NCBI RefSeq assembly: GCF_011752565.1
Contig: NZ_VWXK01000033.1
Location: 1 to 64,000, forward strand
DNA length: 64,000 nucleotides
Direction: 5' to 3'
Source: Pantoea sp. Ap-967
Lineage (GTDB): Bacteria; Pseudomonadota; Gammaproteobacteria; Pseudomonadales; Pseudomonadaceae
The notes under the pieces are model-generated. The model was not told the origin of the DNA, did not search any database, and saw nothing but the letters and a program-made list of their open reading frames with translations. How positions within the stretch are numbered: the stretch's first letter is position 1; each line of letters begins with the position of its first letter. The position numbers were made by a program, and so were the translations under genes. Shown here piece by piece: positions 1-8,547 of this stretch.

Positions 1-48
1 TTGCTGCGCAAAGCCCGGAAACTGGGGTATCAACTTGTCGCTGCCTGA
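1..48 (+). CDS. 3' tail of a gene cut by the window edge
   Basis: From base 1 a frame reads about 15 codons (LLRKARKLGYQLVAA) and ends at TGA 46-48. Only the C-terminus is visible. A basic tail of this kind would fit several families, including IS110-type transposases, but nothing here allows assignment. It could also be chance. Confidence 0.25.
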   Translation: MLRKARKLGYQLVAA

Positions 49-86
49 GTGCCTTAAAAATCAGTGGGTTGCATTTTGTTTGATGA

Positions 87-127
87 GAGCGGGCTTGCCC
101 CGCGAACACCGGCGAAGCCGGTGCCAT
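87..127. repeat. REP element
   Basis: The unit starts GAGCGGGCTTGCCCCGCGAA and runs into a CACCGGC/GCCGGTG hairpin. The same unit recurs throughout the window between genes. The rest of 128-431 holds no convincing gene. It includes one further repeat-like stretch (about 244-296) resembling the spacer side of the inverted repeat near 22.35 kb. Confidence 0.75.
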
Positions 128-431
128 CCTCCCGCGTTCCTTCAGAGCACGCGACCATGACCATAGGGTCAACGCATAACCATCCAGCCATGGGCTGCCC
201 GCTTTCCAAATAGGTAGGAGCAGGCAAGTCGGACCACCGAACCGCTGCTCCTACATCTGTTTCGATCCATTTACTCCTGTGATATCTGCGCGCAATCGTG
301 TCGATCGTGCCAGCCTCGATATTCACATTGGGTGGCAGCAAGGAAATTGCCCGCCGAAGCGTGGCGGCGGGCTTGCTTCGAGCCGTCCTGTGCTAGGGTG
401 CACACATCTTTGCTTTCCAGGATTTTTACCC

Positions 432-986
432 ATGCTCCCCGCGCTCAGCGAAAAAGAACTCGACCGTCTCGAAGACCTGCTGATCACCTACGGCAACGAC
501 TATTCGGTGCTCAACCTGGCCGAGCTGAACGGCTTTTTCACCGCCCTGGCCAGCTCGCCGGTGGAGATACTGCCGGAGCAGTGGCTGCCCACCGTCGCTG
601 GCGGCAAGGTGCCCAAGTTCAAGAAGCCCGCCCATGAAGAGGCCTACACCGCCCTGATGCTGCGCTATGCCTACCAGGTCGCCGAGCAACTGGCCGATGA
701 CCTCGACGGCTTCGAGCCGCTGTTCGAGGAAAGCGAGGCCGAGGAGGGCCCGGCGATCATCATGGAAGAATGGTGCTTTGGCTACATGCGCGGCACCCAG
801 GTGGCGGGCTGGGAAGCACTGCCGCCGGAGCAGGACCAACTGCTCAAGGCCATCTCGCTGCATGGCCTGGAAGATAACGTCGAAGTGCTCGATGCCATGA
901 GCTTCGATGAACTGCAGGCCTGCGTGCCCCATGTGATTGAAGCCGCCCGCGGCCTGTACCGCTACCAGAAGCAGCAGCGCCACTGA
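432..986 (+). CDS. UPF0149 (YecA/YgfB-like) family protein
   Basis: A 184-residue acidic protein of the UPF0149 family. The N-terminal half carries the family pattern around residues 25-45 (LAELNGFFTALASSP), and the C-terminus is helical (PHVIEAARGLYRYQKQQR). There is no signal peptide, so it is expected in the cytosol. It lacks the C-terminal SEC-C cysteine motif of longer YecA proteins. The open frame extends upstream, but ATG 432 begins the conserved region. It stands alone, with about 120 bases before the next gene. Its molecular role is not established, so only the family is assigned. Confidence 0.85.
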   Translation: MLPALSEKELDRLEDLLITYGNDYSVLNLAELNGFFTALASSPVEILPEQWLPTVAGGKVPKFKKPAHEEAYTALMLRYAYQVAEQLADDLDGFEPLFEESEAEEGPAIIMEEWCFGYMRGTQVAGWEALPPEQDQLLKAISLHGLEDNVEVLDAMSFDELQACVPHVIEAARGLYRYQKQQRH

Positions 987-1106
987 CACGCATTATTTCG
1001 CCAGGCGAAATTATGGTTTCCCCGCTGCGCTGATTCTGCTTGCCGCCGAATCGGCGCAGCATGGGCTCCACCCGATACCACCCCGGTGTCACCTTGGAGC
1101 CCAGCC

Positions 1107-1730
1107 ATGATCAAGTTCTACAACTTCCCCAAGTCCGGCCACGCCCACCGCATCGAGCTGATGCTGTCGCTGCTTGGGCTGCCCGCCGAGCAGGTGTTCG
1201 TCGACCTTGCCAAGGGTGCGCACAAGCAACCCGAATTCCTCGCCCTCAACCCCTTCGGCCAGGTGCCGGTGATCGATGACAACGGCACCGTGATTGCCGA
1301 CTCCAACGCCATCCTCGTCTACCTCGCCAGCACCTACGACCCCTCCGGCCAGTGGCTGCCCCACGACCCCGTGGCGGCTGCCCGCGTGCAGCGCTGGCTG
1401 TCGGTGGCCGCCGGCCCGCTGGCGTTCGGCCCCGCAGCCGCGCGCCTGGTGACCGTGTTCGGGGCCGCATTCAATCCCGATGAAGTGATTGGCCGCGCCC
1501 ACACCCTGCTCAAGGTGATCGACAGCGAATTGGCCAAGGCCGCATTCCTGGCCGGCAGCCAACCGACCATCGCCGATGTCGCCAACTACTCGTACATCGC
1601 CCACGCCCCCGAGGGCAATGTTTCGCTGGAGCCCTACCCGAACGTGCGCGCGTGGCTTGCGCGGATCGAGGCGCTGCCAGGTTTCGTCGCCATGCCACGC
1701 ACGGCCGTAGGCCTGCAAGCCAGCGCCTGA
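1107..1730 (+). CDS. Glutathione S-transferase family protein
   Basis: A 207-residue cytosolic GST. The N-terminal thioredoxin-like domain (about 1-80) contains the cis-proline segment NPFGQVPVIDD and the glutathione-binding DSNAILVYLA. The helical C-terminal domain (about 90-200) has the capping motif PTIADVANYSYIAHAP. A serine near residue 9 (FPKSGHAHR) is the likely thiol-activating residue. ATG 1107 is preferred over the upstream in-frame ATG 1086 because the domain begins MIKFYNFP. The next gene, a flavin/iron-sulfur oxidoreductase, follows after 26 bases, so the two are probably co-transcribed. The substrate is unknown. Confidence 0.9.
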   Translation: MIKFYNFPKSGHAHRIELMLSLLGLPAEQVFVDLAKGAHKQPEFLALNPFGQVPVIDDNGTVIADSNAILVYLASTYDPSGQWLPHDPVAAARVQRWLSVAAGPLAFGPAAARLVTVFGAAFNPDEVIGRAHTLLKVIDSELAKAAFLAGSQPTIADVANYSYIAHAPEGNVSLEPYPNVRAWLARIEALPGFVAMPRTAVGLQASA

Positions 1731-1756
1731 GGCGCCTGAACCGAAGGACTGCCGCC

Positions 1757-3757
1757 ATGCAAACATTGCCTTCACCCTGGCACGCCGGGGAGAAAACCCT
1801 GCAAGAAAAGGTCGGTGTGTCGGAACGCATGGATGTGTTCGGGCCCAAGGTGATTCGTGACCACATGCCCGACCAGCATCGGCAGTTCTACCAGCAGTTG
1901 CCGTTCATTGTGGCGGGCGCGGTGGATGCGCAAGGCAAACCCTGGGCGACCCTGCTCGAAGGCGCGCCAGGCTTCGTCAGCTCACCGGACCCTCGGCAAC
2001 TGCTGATCGACACCCGGCTTGCCGGCGACGACCCGGCAACCCCGGGCCTTGCCGCCGGCGAGGCCATTGGTCTGCTCGGCATCGAACTGCACACACGCCG
2101 GCGCAACCGCATGAACGGGCGTATTCACACCGCCCGTAGCGGCCAGTTGGCGGTCACGGTGGAACAGTCCTTCGGCAACTGCCCGCAGTACATCCAGCTG
2201 CGTGACTACCGCCGGGTCGATGCCCCGGCACAGGGGCGCATCGATGCCCAGGCGCTGGACGAGGGCACCGCCCAGATGATCGCCCAGGCCGACACCTTCT
2301 TCGTTGCCAGCTACATCGAGCACGCCGATGGCCAGCGGGCAGTGGACGTTTCCCACCGGGGTGGCCGGCCCGGCTTCGTGCGGGTCGAAGGCAACCGCCT
2401 GACCATCCCCGACTACGCGGGCAACCTGCATTTCAACACCCTGGGCAACCTGCTGGAGAACCCAGTGGCCGGGCTGCTGTTCGTCGACTTTAGCAACGGC
2501 AACCTGTTGCAAGTGAGCGGGCGTGCCGAGGTTATCCTCGACAGCCCGCTGATCCAGGCCTTCGAGGGCGCCGAGCGCTTGTGGACGCTGGACATCGAGC
2601 AGGTGGTGCTGCGCCGGGCGGCGGTGTCGTTGCGTTGGGCCTTCAATGAATACGCCCCCACCAGCCTTGCCACCGGCACCTGGGCCGAAGCGCAGCAGCG
2701 CCTGCAGCAGCGCGAGCGGCAGCGCCAGTGGCAGGGTTGGCAGGTGCAGCGGGTGGAGCAGGAAAGCCGCGATATCCGTTCGTTCTACCTGGCCCCGCCA
2801 GCGCCGGTGAGCTTTGCGCCGGGGCAGCACATACCGGTGCGGATTCCGCAGGGCGACCAAGCGCCGTTGATTCGTACCTACAGCCTGTCCTGCGCGCCTT
2901 CGGATGGCTACTTGCGTATCAGCGTCAAGGCCCAGGGCCCGGCGTCGCGCTACCTGCACGAGCAGGTGAAGGTGGGCGATGTGCTCGACGTACGTGTGCC
3001 CATGGGCAGCTTTACCCTCGACCCGCAAAGCTGCCGGCCCCTGGTGCTGATTGGTGCAGGGGTGGGCATCACACCGCTGATCGCCATGCTGCGCGAACAG
3101 CTGGCCCTGGCGCGGGGGCGGCGTATTCACCTGTTCCACGGGGCGCGCAGCCTGGCAGACCTGCCGTTCCAGCACGAACTGGAGGCGCTGCGTGGGCAGG
3201 CCGGTGGCCTGTTGAGCCTGCACCGCTCGCTGAGCCAGCCTGAGGCCGATGCCGTGTTGGGCCGCGACTACGAGCAGGCCGGGCGCCTGGGTATCGCGCA
3301 GGTCAAGGCGGTGCTGGCGCTGGATGACTACGACTTCTACCTGTGTGGCCCGGCCAGCTTCACCCAGAACCTTTACCAAGGCTTGCGTGGGGTGCATGTG
3401 CCAGATGCACGGATTCACGCAGAAGCCTTCGGCCCCTCGACCCTCAGGCGCCATGGCGATGACCACCAGCCGACGCTGCAACAGCCGCCAGCGGCGAGTG
3501 AGCCGGTGCCGGTGTATTTCGCAAGCTCCGCCAAGGAGGCGCGCTGGGCGCCGGGCGGCGGAACCTTGCTGGAGCTGGCCGAGGCCCGTGGGCTGACGCC
3601 GGAGTTCAGCTGCCGGGGCGGGTCGTGTGGGACGTGCAAGACCAAGGTGGTGAGCGGGGCGGTGCATTACCCCAACCCGCCAGCCGAGATGCCCGAGGCG
3701 GGGACGGCGTTGATCTGCTGTGCGGTGCCGGCGCAGGCGTTGGTGCTGGCGTTGTGA
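1757..3757 (+). CDS. PNPOx-like / FAD-ferredoxin reductase / 2Fe-2S fusion oxidoreductase
   Basis: A 666-residue three-part redox protein. Residues about 1-310 are a split-barrel FMN-binding (pyridoxamine-phosphate-oxidase-like) domain. About 330-560 is a ferredoxin-NADP reductase-type module with the FAD motif RTYSLSC and the NAD motif GAGVGITPLIAML. About 580-666 is a plant-type ferredoxin with cysteines CRGGSCGTC and a distal C in ALICCAVP. Electrons would flow NAD(P)H to FAD to 2Fe-2S, with the N-terminal domain as partner or substrate site. ATG 1757 was chosen because the upstream in-frame extension is unlike the family. It sits directly behind the GST gene, which suggests a shared detoxification or oxidative role; the substrate is unknown. 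Confidence 0.88.
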   Translation: MQTLPSPWHAGEKTLQEKVGVSERMDVFGPKVIRDHMPDQHRQFYQQLPFIVAGAVDAQGKPWATLLEGAPGFVSSPDPRQLLIDTRLAGDDPATPGLAAGEAIGLLGIELHTRRRNRMNGRIHTARSGQLAVTVEQSFGNCPQYIQLRDYRRVDAPAQGRIDAQALDEGTAQMIAQADTFFVASYIEHADGQRAVDVSHRGGRPGFVRVEGNRLTIPDYAGNLHFNTLGNLLENPVAGLLFVDFSNGNLLQVSGRAEVILDSPLIQAFEGAERLWTLDIEQVVLRRAAVSLRWAFNEYAPTSLATGTWAEAQQRLQQRERQRQWQGWQVQRVEQESRDIRSFYLAPPAPVSFAPGQHIPVRIPQGDQAPLIRTYSLSCAPSDGYLRISVKAQGPASRYLHEQVKVGDVLDVRVPMGSFTLDPQSCRPLVLIGAGVGITPLIAMLREQLALARGRRIHLFHGARSLADLPFQHELEALRGQAGGLLSLHRSLSQPEADAVLGRDYEQAGRLGIAQVKAVLALDDYDFYLCGPASFTQNLYQGLRGVHVPDARIHAEAFGPSTLRRHGDDHQPTLQQPPAASEPVPVYFASSAKEARWAPGGGTLLELAEARGLTPEFSCRGGSCGTCKTKVVSGAVHYPNPPAEMPEAGTALICCAVPAQALVLAL

Positions 3758-3760
3758 GGT

Positions 3761-3825
3761 TGCCTGTGCCGGCCCTTTCGCGGATGTAGGAGCGCGCTTG
3801 CCCCGCGAAAGGGCCGGCACAGGCA
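3761..3825. repeat. REP-type inverted repeat, possible terminator
   Basis: A perfect 23-bp inverted repeat (3761-3783 and 3803-3825) encloses 19 bases that carry a GTAGGAGCGCGCTTGCC REP core. It begins 3 bases after the oxidoreductase stop codon. It could end transcription or protect the mRNA 3' end, but there is no T tract. Confidence 0.7.
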
Positions 3826-3873
3826 CCGCAAATACCCGATAATCCCCCCACCCCCCAAGGCCCAGGACCCCGC

Positions 3874-4770
3874 ATGGACCAGATCCACCTGATGAAGGTG
3901 TTCGTCGCCGTCGGCGAGCTGGAAAGCTTCGCCGCCGCCGCCCGCCACCTGGACATCTCGCCCGCAGCCGTTACCCGCGCCGTCAGCGCCCTGGAAGAGC
4001 AGCTGGGGGTCAAGCTGCTGCTGCGCACCACCCGCAGCGTGCGCCTGACCGAGGCCGGTGGCCGCTACCTGGAAGACACCCGCCTGATCCTTGCCAGCAT
4101 CCACGAGGCCAACGAAGCCGCCGCCGGCATCAACGCCACGCCCAAGGGCGAGCTGGCAGTCACCGCGCCGATCCTGTTCGGCAGGAAATTCGTCATGCCC
4201 TGCATCGTGCGCTACCTGCAGCAATACCCCGAGGTGGACGTGTCGGCCTACTTCCTCGACCGTATCGTCAACCTGGTCGAGGAGGGCATGGACGTTGCCG
4301 TGCGCATCGGCCCGTTGCCCGACTCCGGGCTCAAGGCCCTGCGCGTAGGCCGGGTGCGGCGCATGCTGTGCGCATCCCCCGATTACCTGGCGCGCCATGG
4401 CGTGCCACAGCACCCCTCGGACCTGCACACCCACGCGGTGATCGCCACCACCAACCTGTCGCCACGGGCCGGCTGGCGCTTTGGCGTCACCGATGAGCCA
4501 ACCCTGGTGCGCATGAAGCCGCGCCTGACGGTCACCAGCAACGACAGCGCCATCGCCGCCGCCGTGGGTGGGTTGGGGATCGCCCGCCTGCTGTCGTACC
4601 AGGTGGTGGAGGAGATCGCCAACGGCCAGTTGCAGGTGCTTCTGGCCGACTACGAAGAAGCGCCGTGGCCGATCCATGTGATGCACCGGGAAAGCAAGTA
4701 CGGCTCGGCCAAGGTGCGCTCATTCGTCGACATGCTGGCCCAGCAGTTGCGTGGCCATCAGCTGGACTGA
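3874..4770 (+). CDS. LysR-family transcriptional regulator
   Basis: A 298-residue LysR-type regulator. The winged helix-turn-helix lies at about 1-60 (LESFAAAARHLDISPAAVTRAVSALEE) and the periplasmic-binding-like effector domain at about 90-290. It lies 116 bases after the oxidoreductase on the same strand and may regulate that gene pair, although LysR regulators more often control divergent genes. Its 3' end overlaps the 3' end of the convergent aldose epimerase gene by 13 bases, with no terminator visible between them. The effector is unknown. Confidence 0.93.
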   Translation: MDQIHLMKVFVAVGELESFAAAARHLDISPAAVTRAVSALEEQLGVKLLLRTTRSVRLTEAGGRYLEDTRLILASIHEANEAAAGINATPKGELAVTAPILFGRKFVMPCIVRYLQQYPEVDVSAYFLDRIVNLVEEGMDVAVRIGPLPDSGLKALRVGRVRRMLCASPDYLARHGVPQHPSDLHTHAVIATTNLSPRAGWRFGVTDEPTLVRMKPRLTVTSNDSAIAAAVGGLGIARLLSYQVVEEIANGQLQVLLADYEEAPWPIHVMHRESKYGSAKVRSFVDMLAQQLRGHQLD

Positions 4771-5630
4771 TCGGGCTGGTAGTGCAGGCGCAAGCCCAGG
4801 CTCAGGGCCTGGCCTTGCTCCAGCAGCTTCAGCCCAGGCCGCCCGGGCAGGTGGTGGGCGTTGATCGGGTGGCTGACCGGCTCGAAGCAGAAGAACGGCT
4901 GGCCGGCGGGGCAGAACAGCAGGAAGTGCCCGGCGCCCGTGGCGCGACAGGCCAGGCGGTAGCCCGGTTGCGCGATCATGCATTCTCCAGCCCAGCCGCT
5001 GAACGCATGGTCGACGGTGTCATCGGGCAGCGCCAGCAGGCGTGCAAAATTCCACTGCGCGGGGATCGGCGCCTGGCGCGTCGGCAGTTGGCCTTGCTCG
5101 GCCAGCCACACGCTGTGCGCCGGGGCGTGCAGCCGGGTTTCGCGGTGACGGGGAAAATACGGGTGCAGGCCCAGGCCATGCCACATCGGCCGGGCATCGC
5201 GGTGGGTCACGTGCAGGTCGAGGTTCAGGCAACCCGCCAGCAAGTGCACATCGAGGGTGGCCTGGTAGGCGAACGGCACCTGGCTGTCCAGCGTCAGCCG
5301 CGCCCGCCGTTCGCTGTGGTGCGCCACCTGCCAGGCCTGCTGCCAGGCGCTGCCGTGGATGGGGTAGGGGTCGTGCTCGGTGTTCAGTGCCAGGGCCAGC
5401 CAGCCGTCGGGGTTGGCGAAACCGCCGTCGCCGATGCGGTTGGACCACGGGGCCAGCGGGTAGCCGCCCAGGCGCCTTGGGCTGGCGCTGGCCAACGCGG
5501 TGGGGTCGGCAGGGCGCAGCAGGGCCTGGCCGGTGGCCTTGGCCTGCCAGTTGACCAGGCTGGCGCCAAGGCTGGGGGCGAGGGTCAGCCGGGTCAGGTG
5601 GTCTTGCAGGTGCAGCAGGGGCACGCTCAT
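4758..5630 (-). CDS. Aldose 1-epimerase (mutarotase) family protein
   Basis: A 290-residue GalM-type beta-sandwich enzyme that would interconvert alpha and beta sugar anomers. Visible family marks are GGYPLAPWSNRI near the N-terminus (sugar-contacting asparagine/arginine), the histidine segment YPIHGSAWQ and the central WHGLGLHPYFP. ATG 5630 overlaps the stop of the upstream exporter gene by one base (TGATG), so the two are translationally coupled. Its place at the end of a uronate locus suggests it supplies the anomer used by uronate dehydrogenase. That role is inferred. No signal peptide is seen. Confidence 0.88.
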   Translation of the reverse strand: MSVPLLHLQDHLTRLTLAPSLGASLVNWQAKATGQALLRPADPTALASASPRRLGGYPLAPWSNRIGDGGFANPDGWLALALNTEHDPYPIHGSAWQQAWQVAHHSERRARLTLDSQVPFAYQATLDVHLLAGCLNLDLHVTHRDARPMWHGLGLHPYFPRHRETRLHAPAHSVWLAEQGQLPTRQAPIPAQWNFARLLALPDDTVDHAFSGWAGECMIAQPGYRLACRATGAGHFLLFCPAGQPFFCFEPVSHPINAHHLPGRPGLKLLEQGQALSLGLRLHYQPDQSS

Positions 5631-6550
5631 CAGGGCCTCCGGTAGGTCAACAGGACGATGCCGCACACCACCACGGCGCCGCCCAGCAGCTGCAGGGTGT
5701 TCAATTGTTGTTCCAGCAAGGCCCAGCCCAGCACCAGTGTGGCGATCGGTTCGACGTTCATCACCGGCGCGTTCTGCGCCATGTTCAGCCGTGGCACGCA
5801 GACGAACAGCAGGCTGAAGGCAATGCCGTACAGCACCACCAGGCTGGCCAGGGCCAGCCAGCCACTGCTGCTGCCCGGCAGCGACAGGCCAGACGGCATC
5901 ACCCCGCTGACACCTGCCAGCAACATGCTGCTGAACACGATCAACAAGGTCAGCAGGCTGCGCACCGGGCCGCGCACACTGGCCAGCTTGTGGTCGGTGA
6001 TCCACAGCGCGCAGGCGAACACGCAGGCGGCGCCGAAGGCCAGGCCTACGCCGCTGGCCCACTGCGGGTTGGCGCCGCTGCTGGCGCCGAGGTGGCCCGG
6101 CACGTCCAGCGCCAGCACCAGGCCGCTGAGAATCAGCCCCATGAACAGCACCGTGCGCCCGCCGGGCCGGGGGCCGCCCAAGGCCCAGGTCAGCAGCGCC
6201 AGCAGCATCGGGAAGGTGTTGCCCACCAGCAGCGCCAGGGCCACCGGAATACGCGCCACCGCTGAATACAGGCACAGGCTCTGGGTGGCGATCAACAGGC
6301 CCAGCAGCAGTTGCCAGCGGCGGGTGCCGCTCGGCAAGCCCAGGGGCTGGCGCTGCCACAGCAGCAGGCTGGCCAGCACCAGGAACGTGATACCCGAACG
6401 GCAGAGAATGGCCAGCAGCACGCCGGTGTTGTCGTCGAAGGCGATGCGTGCGGCGATGTGGTTGCCGGCGAACGCGCAGGCCAGCAGGGCCAACAGGGCG
6501 ACCGCGAGCTTGCGTGGGAAGAGGGTTGCAGCAGAGGAAGAAACAGCCAT
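5630..6550 (-). CDS. EamA/DMT-superfamily transporter
   Basis: A 306-residue inner-membrane protein with about ten hydrophobic helices arranged as two EamA repeats. The second repeat has the usual NVEPIATLVLGWALLEQ motif near residue 260. The family exports or imports small metabolites such as amino acids and sugars; the substrate here is unknown. The start at 6550 (MAVSSSAATLFP) was chosen because the 19 upstream in-frame codons come from a repeat-rich spacer. It is coupled to the mutarotase gene by a one-base overlap and separated from dctM by a REP hairpin. Confidence 0.88.
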   Translation of the reverse strand: MAVSSSAATLFPRKLAVALLALLACAFAGNHIAARIAFDDNTGVLLAILCRSGITFLVLASLLLWQRQPLGLPSGTRRWQLLLGLLIATQSLCLYSAVARIPVALALLVGNTFPMLLALLTWALGGPRPGGRTVLFMGLILSGLVLALDVPGHLGASSGANPQWASGVGLAFGAACVFACALWITDHKLASVRGPVRSLLTLLIVFSSMLLAGVSGVMPSGLSLPGSSSGWLALASLVVLYGIAFSLLFVCVPRLNMAQNAPVMNVEPIATLVLGWALLEQQLNTLQLLGGAVVVCGIVLLTYRRP

Positions 6551-6589
6551 GTGCAGGATCCGTTTGCATTGAGAACCGGGGGCTGCTTT

Positions 6590-6652
6590 GCAGCCCATCG
6601 CAGGCAAGCCAGCGCCTACAGGTGGGGGCTGGCTTGCCGGCGATGGGCCGCA
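6590..6652. repeat. REP hairpin between dctM and the EamA gene
   Basis: A near-perfect 21-bp inverted repeat (about 6593-6613 and 6629-6649, beginning GCCCATCGCAGGCAAGCC) sits directly downstream of the TRAP operon. It could stabilise or end that transcript before the exporter genes. Confidence 0.7.
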
Positions 6653-6671
6653 AAACGGCCCCCCATTGCGA

Positions 6672-7952
6672 TTACAAGACCACGCTAGGCAGCCACAACG
6701 AAATCGCCGGAATGTAGGTCACTGCCATCAGCACCAGGAACAGCGCCAGGTAGAACGGCAACAGCGCCTTCACCGTGGCTTCGATGCTCACCTTGCCGAT
6801 TGCCGAGCCCACGAACAGCACCGCGCCCACCGGTGGGGTAATCAGCCCTATCCCCAGGTTCACCAGCATGATCATGCCGAAGTGCACCGGGTCCACGCCG
6901 ATGCCGCTGATGACCGGCAGCAGAATCGGCGTCAGAATCAGGATCAACGGCGCCATGTCCATCACCGTGCCCAGCAGCAGGAGCATGAAGTTGATGCACA
7001 TCAGGATCACGTAGCGGTTGTCCGACAGGGTCAGGAACGCCGTGGTGATCTTCGACGGAATCTGCATCAGGGTCATCACGTAGCCGAAGCTCGCGGCGAA
7101 GCCGATCAGGATCATCACGATCGAGATGGTGCGCACCGTGCGGTGCATCAGTTTGGGCAGGTCGCGCCACTTGTAGTCGCGGTAGATGAACATGGTCACG
7201 AAGAACGACCACACCACCGCCACCGCCGCCGACTCGGTGGCGGTGAACACCCCCGACAGGATGCCGCCCAGGATAATCACCATGGCCATCAGGCCCCACA
7301 GCGCCTCGCCGGCGATTTTCAGCGCCTGGCGCAGTGGAATCACCTCGCCCTTGGGGTAGTCGCGCTTCTTGGCGAAGATCAGGCACAGGCCCATCATCAC
7401 CGCGCTCAGCAGCAGCCCCGGCATGACCCCGGCCATGAACAGCGAGGCGATCGACACCGTGCCCCCGGCCGCCAGCGAGTACAGCACCGAGTTGTGGCTG
7501 GGCGGGGTCAGCAGCGCCTGCACCGAGCCACTGACGGTGACGGCGGTGGAGAATTCGCGCGGGTAGCCCTTGCGCTCCATTTCCGGAATCAGCACCGAGC
7601 CCACCGAGGCCGTGTCGGCCACCGACGAGCCGGAGATAGCGCCGAAGAAGGTCGAGGCCATGATGTTGACCAGCGACAGCCCGCCACGCACGAAGCCCAC
7701 CAGCACCCCGGCAAAGGCCACCAGGCGCCGCGACATGCCGCCCTCGGCCATGATCGCCCCGGCCAGCACGAAGAACGGAATGGCCAGCAGCGAGAACTTG
7801 TTAACCCCACTGGCCACCTGGATCATCATCGCCTGCAGCGGGATGTCGATGTACCAGGCACCGATCAGCGCCGACAGGCCCAGGGCGTAGGCCACCGGCA
7901 TGCCCAGCAGAATCAGGGCGATGAAGCTGCCCAACAGAATGAACGCATCCAT
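6672..7952 (-). CDS. dctM: TRAP transporter large permease (DctM)
   Basis: A 426-residue protein with about 12 hydrophobic helices. It is the channel-forming large subunit of a TRAP transporter that uses the sodium or proton gradient to import organic acids captured by the periplasmic binding protein. Family marks include the N-terminal LGMPVAYALG, the AISGSSVADTASVG loop and TPPVGAVLF near the C-terminus. The start ATG directly abuts the stop of dctQ with no gap. Context (udh, lactonase, OprD) points to a hexuronate or aldarate substrate. The symbol is used in the general TRAP sense. Confidence 0.95.
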   Translation of the reverse strand: MDAFILLGSFIALILLGMPVAYALGLSALIGAWYIDIPLQAMMIQVASGVNKFSLLAIPFFVLAGAIMAEGGMSRRLVAFAGVLVGFVRGGLSLVNIMASTFFGAISGSSVADTASVGSVLIPEMERKGYPREFSTAVTVSGSVQALLTPPSHNSVLYSLAAGGTVSIASLFMAGVMPGLLLSAVMMGLCLIFAKKRDYPKGEVIPLRQALKIAGEALWGLMAMVIILGGILSGVFTATESAAVAVVWSFFVTMFIYRDYKWRDLPKLMHRTVRTISIVMILIGFAASFGYVMTLMQIPSKITTAFLTLSDNRYVILMCINFMLLLLGTVMDMAPLILILTPILLPVISGIGVDPVHFGMIMLVNLGIGLITPPVGAVLFVGSAIGKVSIEATVKALLPFYLALFLVLMAVTYIPAISLWLPSVVL

Positions 7953-8480
7953 TTACGCCACCCCCTCGCTTTCTTCCACCAGGTCGAAACGCACCACCCT
8001 GCGCTGGCTCTGGTCGCCCAGCAGGAGTTTTTCCAGCACGAAGATCAGCGTCAGCACACCGCCTACCGGGATGGGCGCATAGCTCATGCCCACCCGCACG
8101 CTGGGCAGCGAGGCCATGTACTGGTTCCAGGTGGTGACGCACAGCTTGTAGCCGTACCAGGTCATGAACACGCACACCGCCACCATCAGCAGTTGCGTCA
8201 GCACATTCACCAGGCGGCGGGTACCCTCGGGCAGGCGGTCGGTGATCATCGCCACCGCCATGTGCGCCCCGGCGCGGTAACTGGCGGCGGCGCCGATGAA
8301 GGTGAACAGCACCATCAGCAGGATCGCCACCGGCTCCGGCCAACTGGAACCGGTGCCGAGCACGTAGCGGGCGAAGATGCCCCAGGGGATGATCAGCGAC
8401 ATGGTCAGGATCGACAGGCCGGCCACCCAGATGCAGGCGCGGTACAGCGTGTCGTTGACGCGCAGGAAGAGCATTTTCAT
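7953..8480 (-). CDS. dctQ: TRAP transporter small permease (DctQ)
   Basis: A 175-residue, four-helix inner-membrane subunit of the TRAP system that partners DctM. The typical N-terminal helix (YRACIWVAGLSILTMSLI) and a second helix with SWPEPVAILLMVLFTFIGAA are visible. ATG 8480 was chosen; ATG 8486 two codons upstream is also possible, and neither has a strong Shine-Dalgarno. The gene lies between dctP and dctM, 67 bases after dctP, as usual for a three-gene TRAP operon. Confidence 0.92.
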   Translation of the reverse strand: MKMLFLRVNDTLYRACIWVAGLSILTMSLIIPWGIFARYVLGTGSSWPEPVAILLMVLFTFIGAAASYRAGAHMAVAMITDRLPEGTRRLVNVLTQLLMVAVCVFMTWYGYKLCVTTWNQYMASLPSVRVGMSYAPIPVGGVLTLIFVLEKLLLGDQSQRRVVRFDLVEESEGVA

Positions 8481-8547
8481 AGGCATCACCAAAGCGGCAG
8501 GGTGGCGTGGCCACGCTGCCGAGGTCATCTTGGAAAAGGGGCCGGGC

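Noticed and set aside
54..341. 95-codon minus-strand frame at the left edge
   Set aside because: It reads through REP sequence (translated as GTGFAGVRGASPL, a typical REP artefact) and has no family or ribosome binding site.
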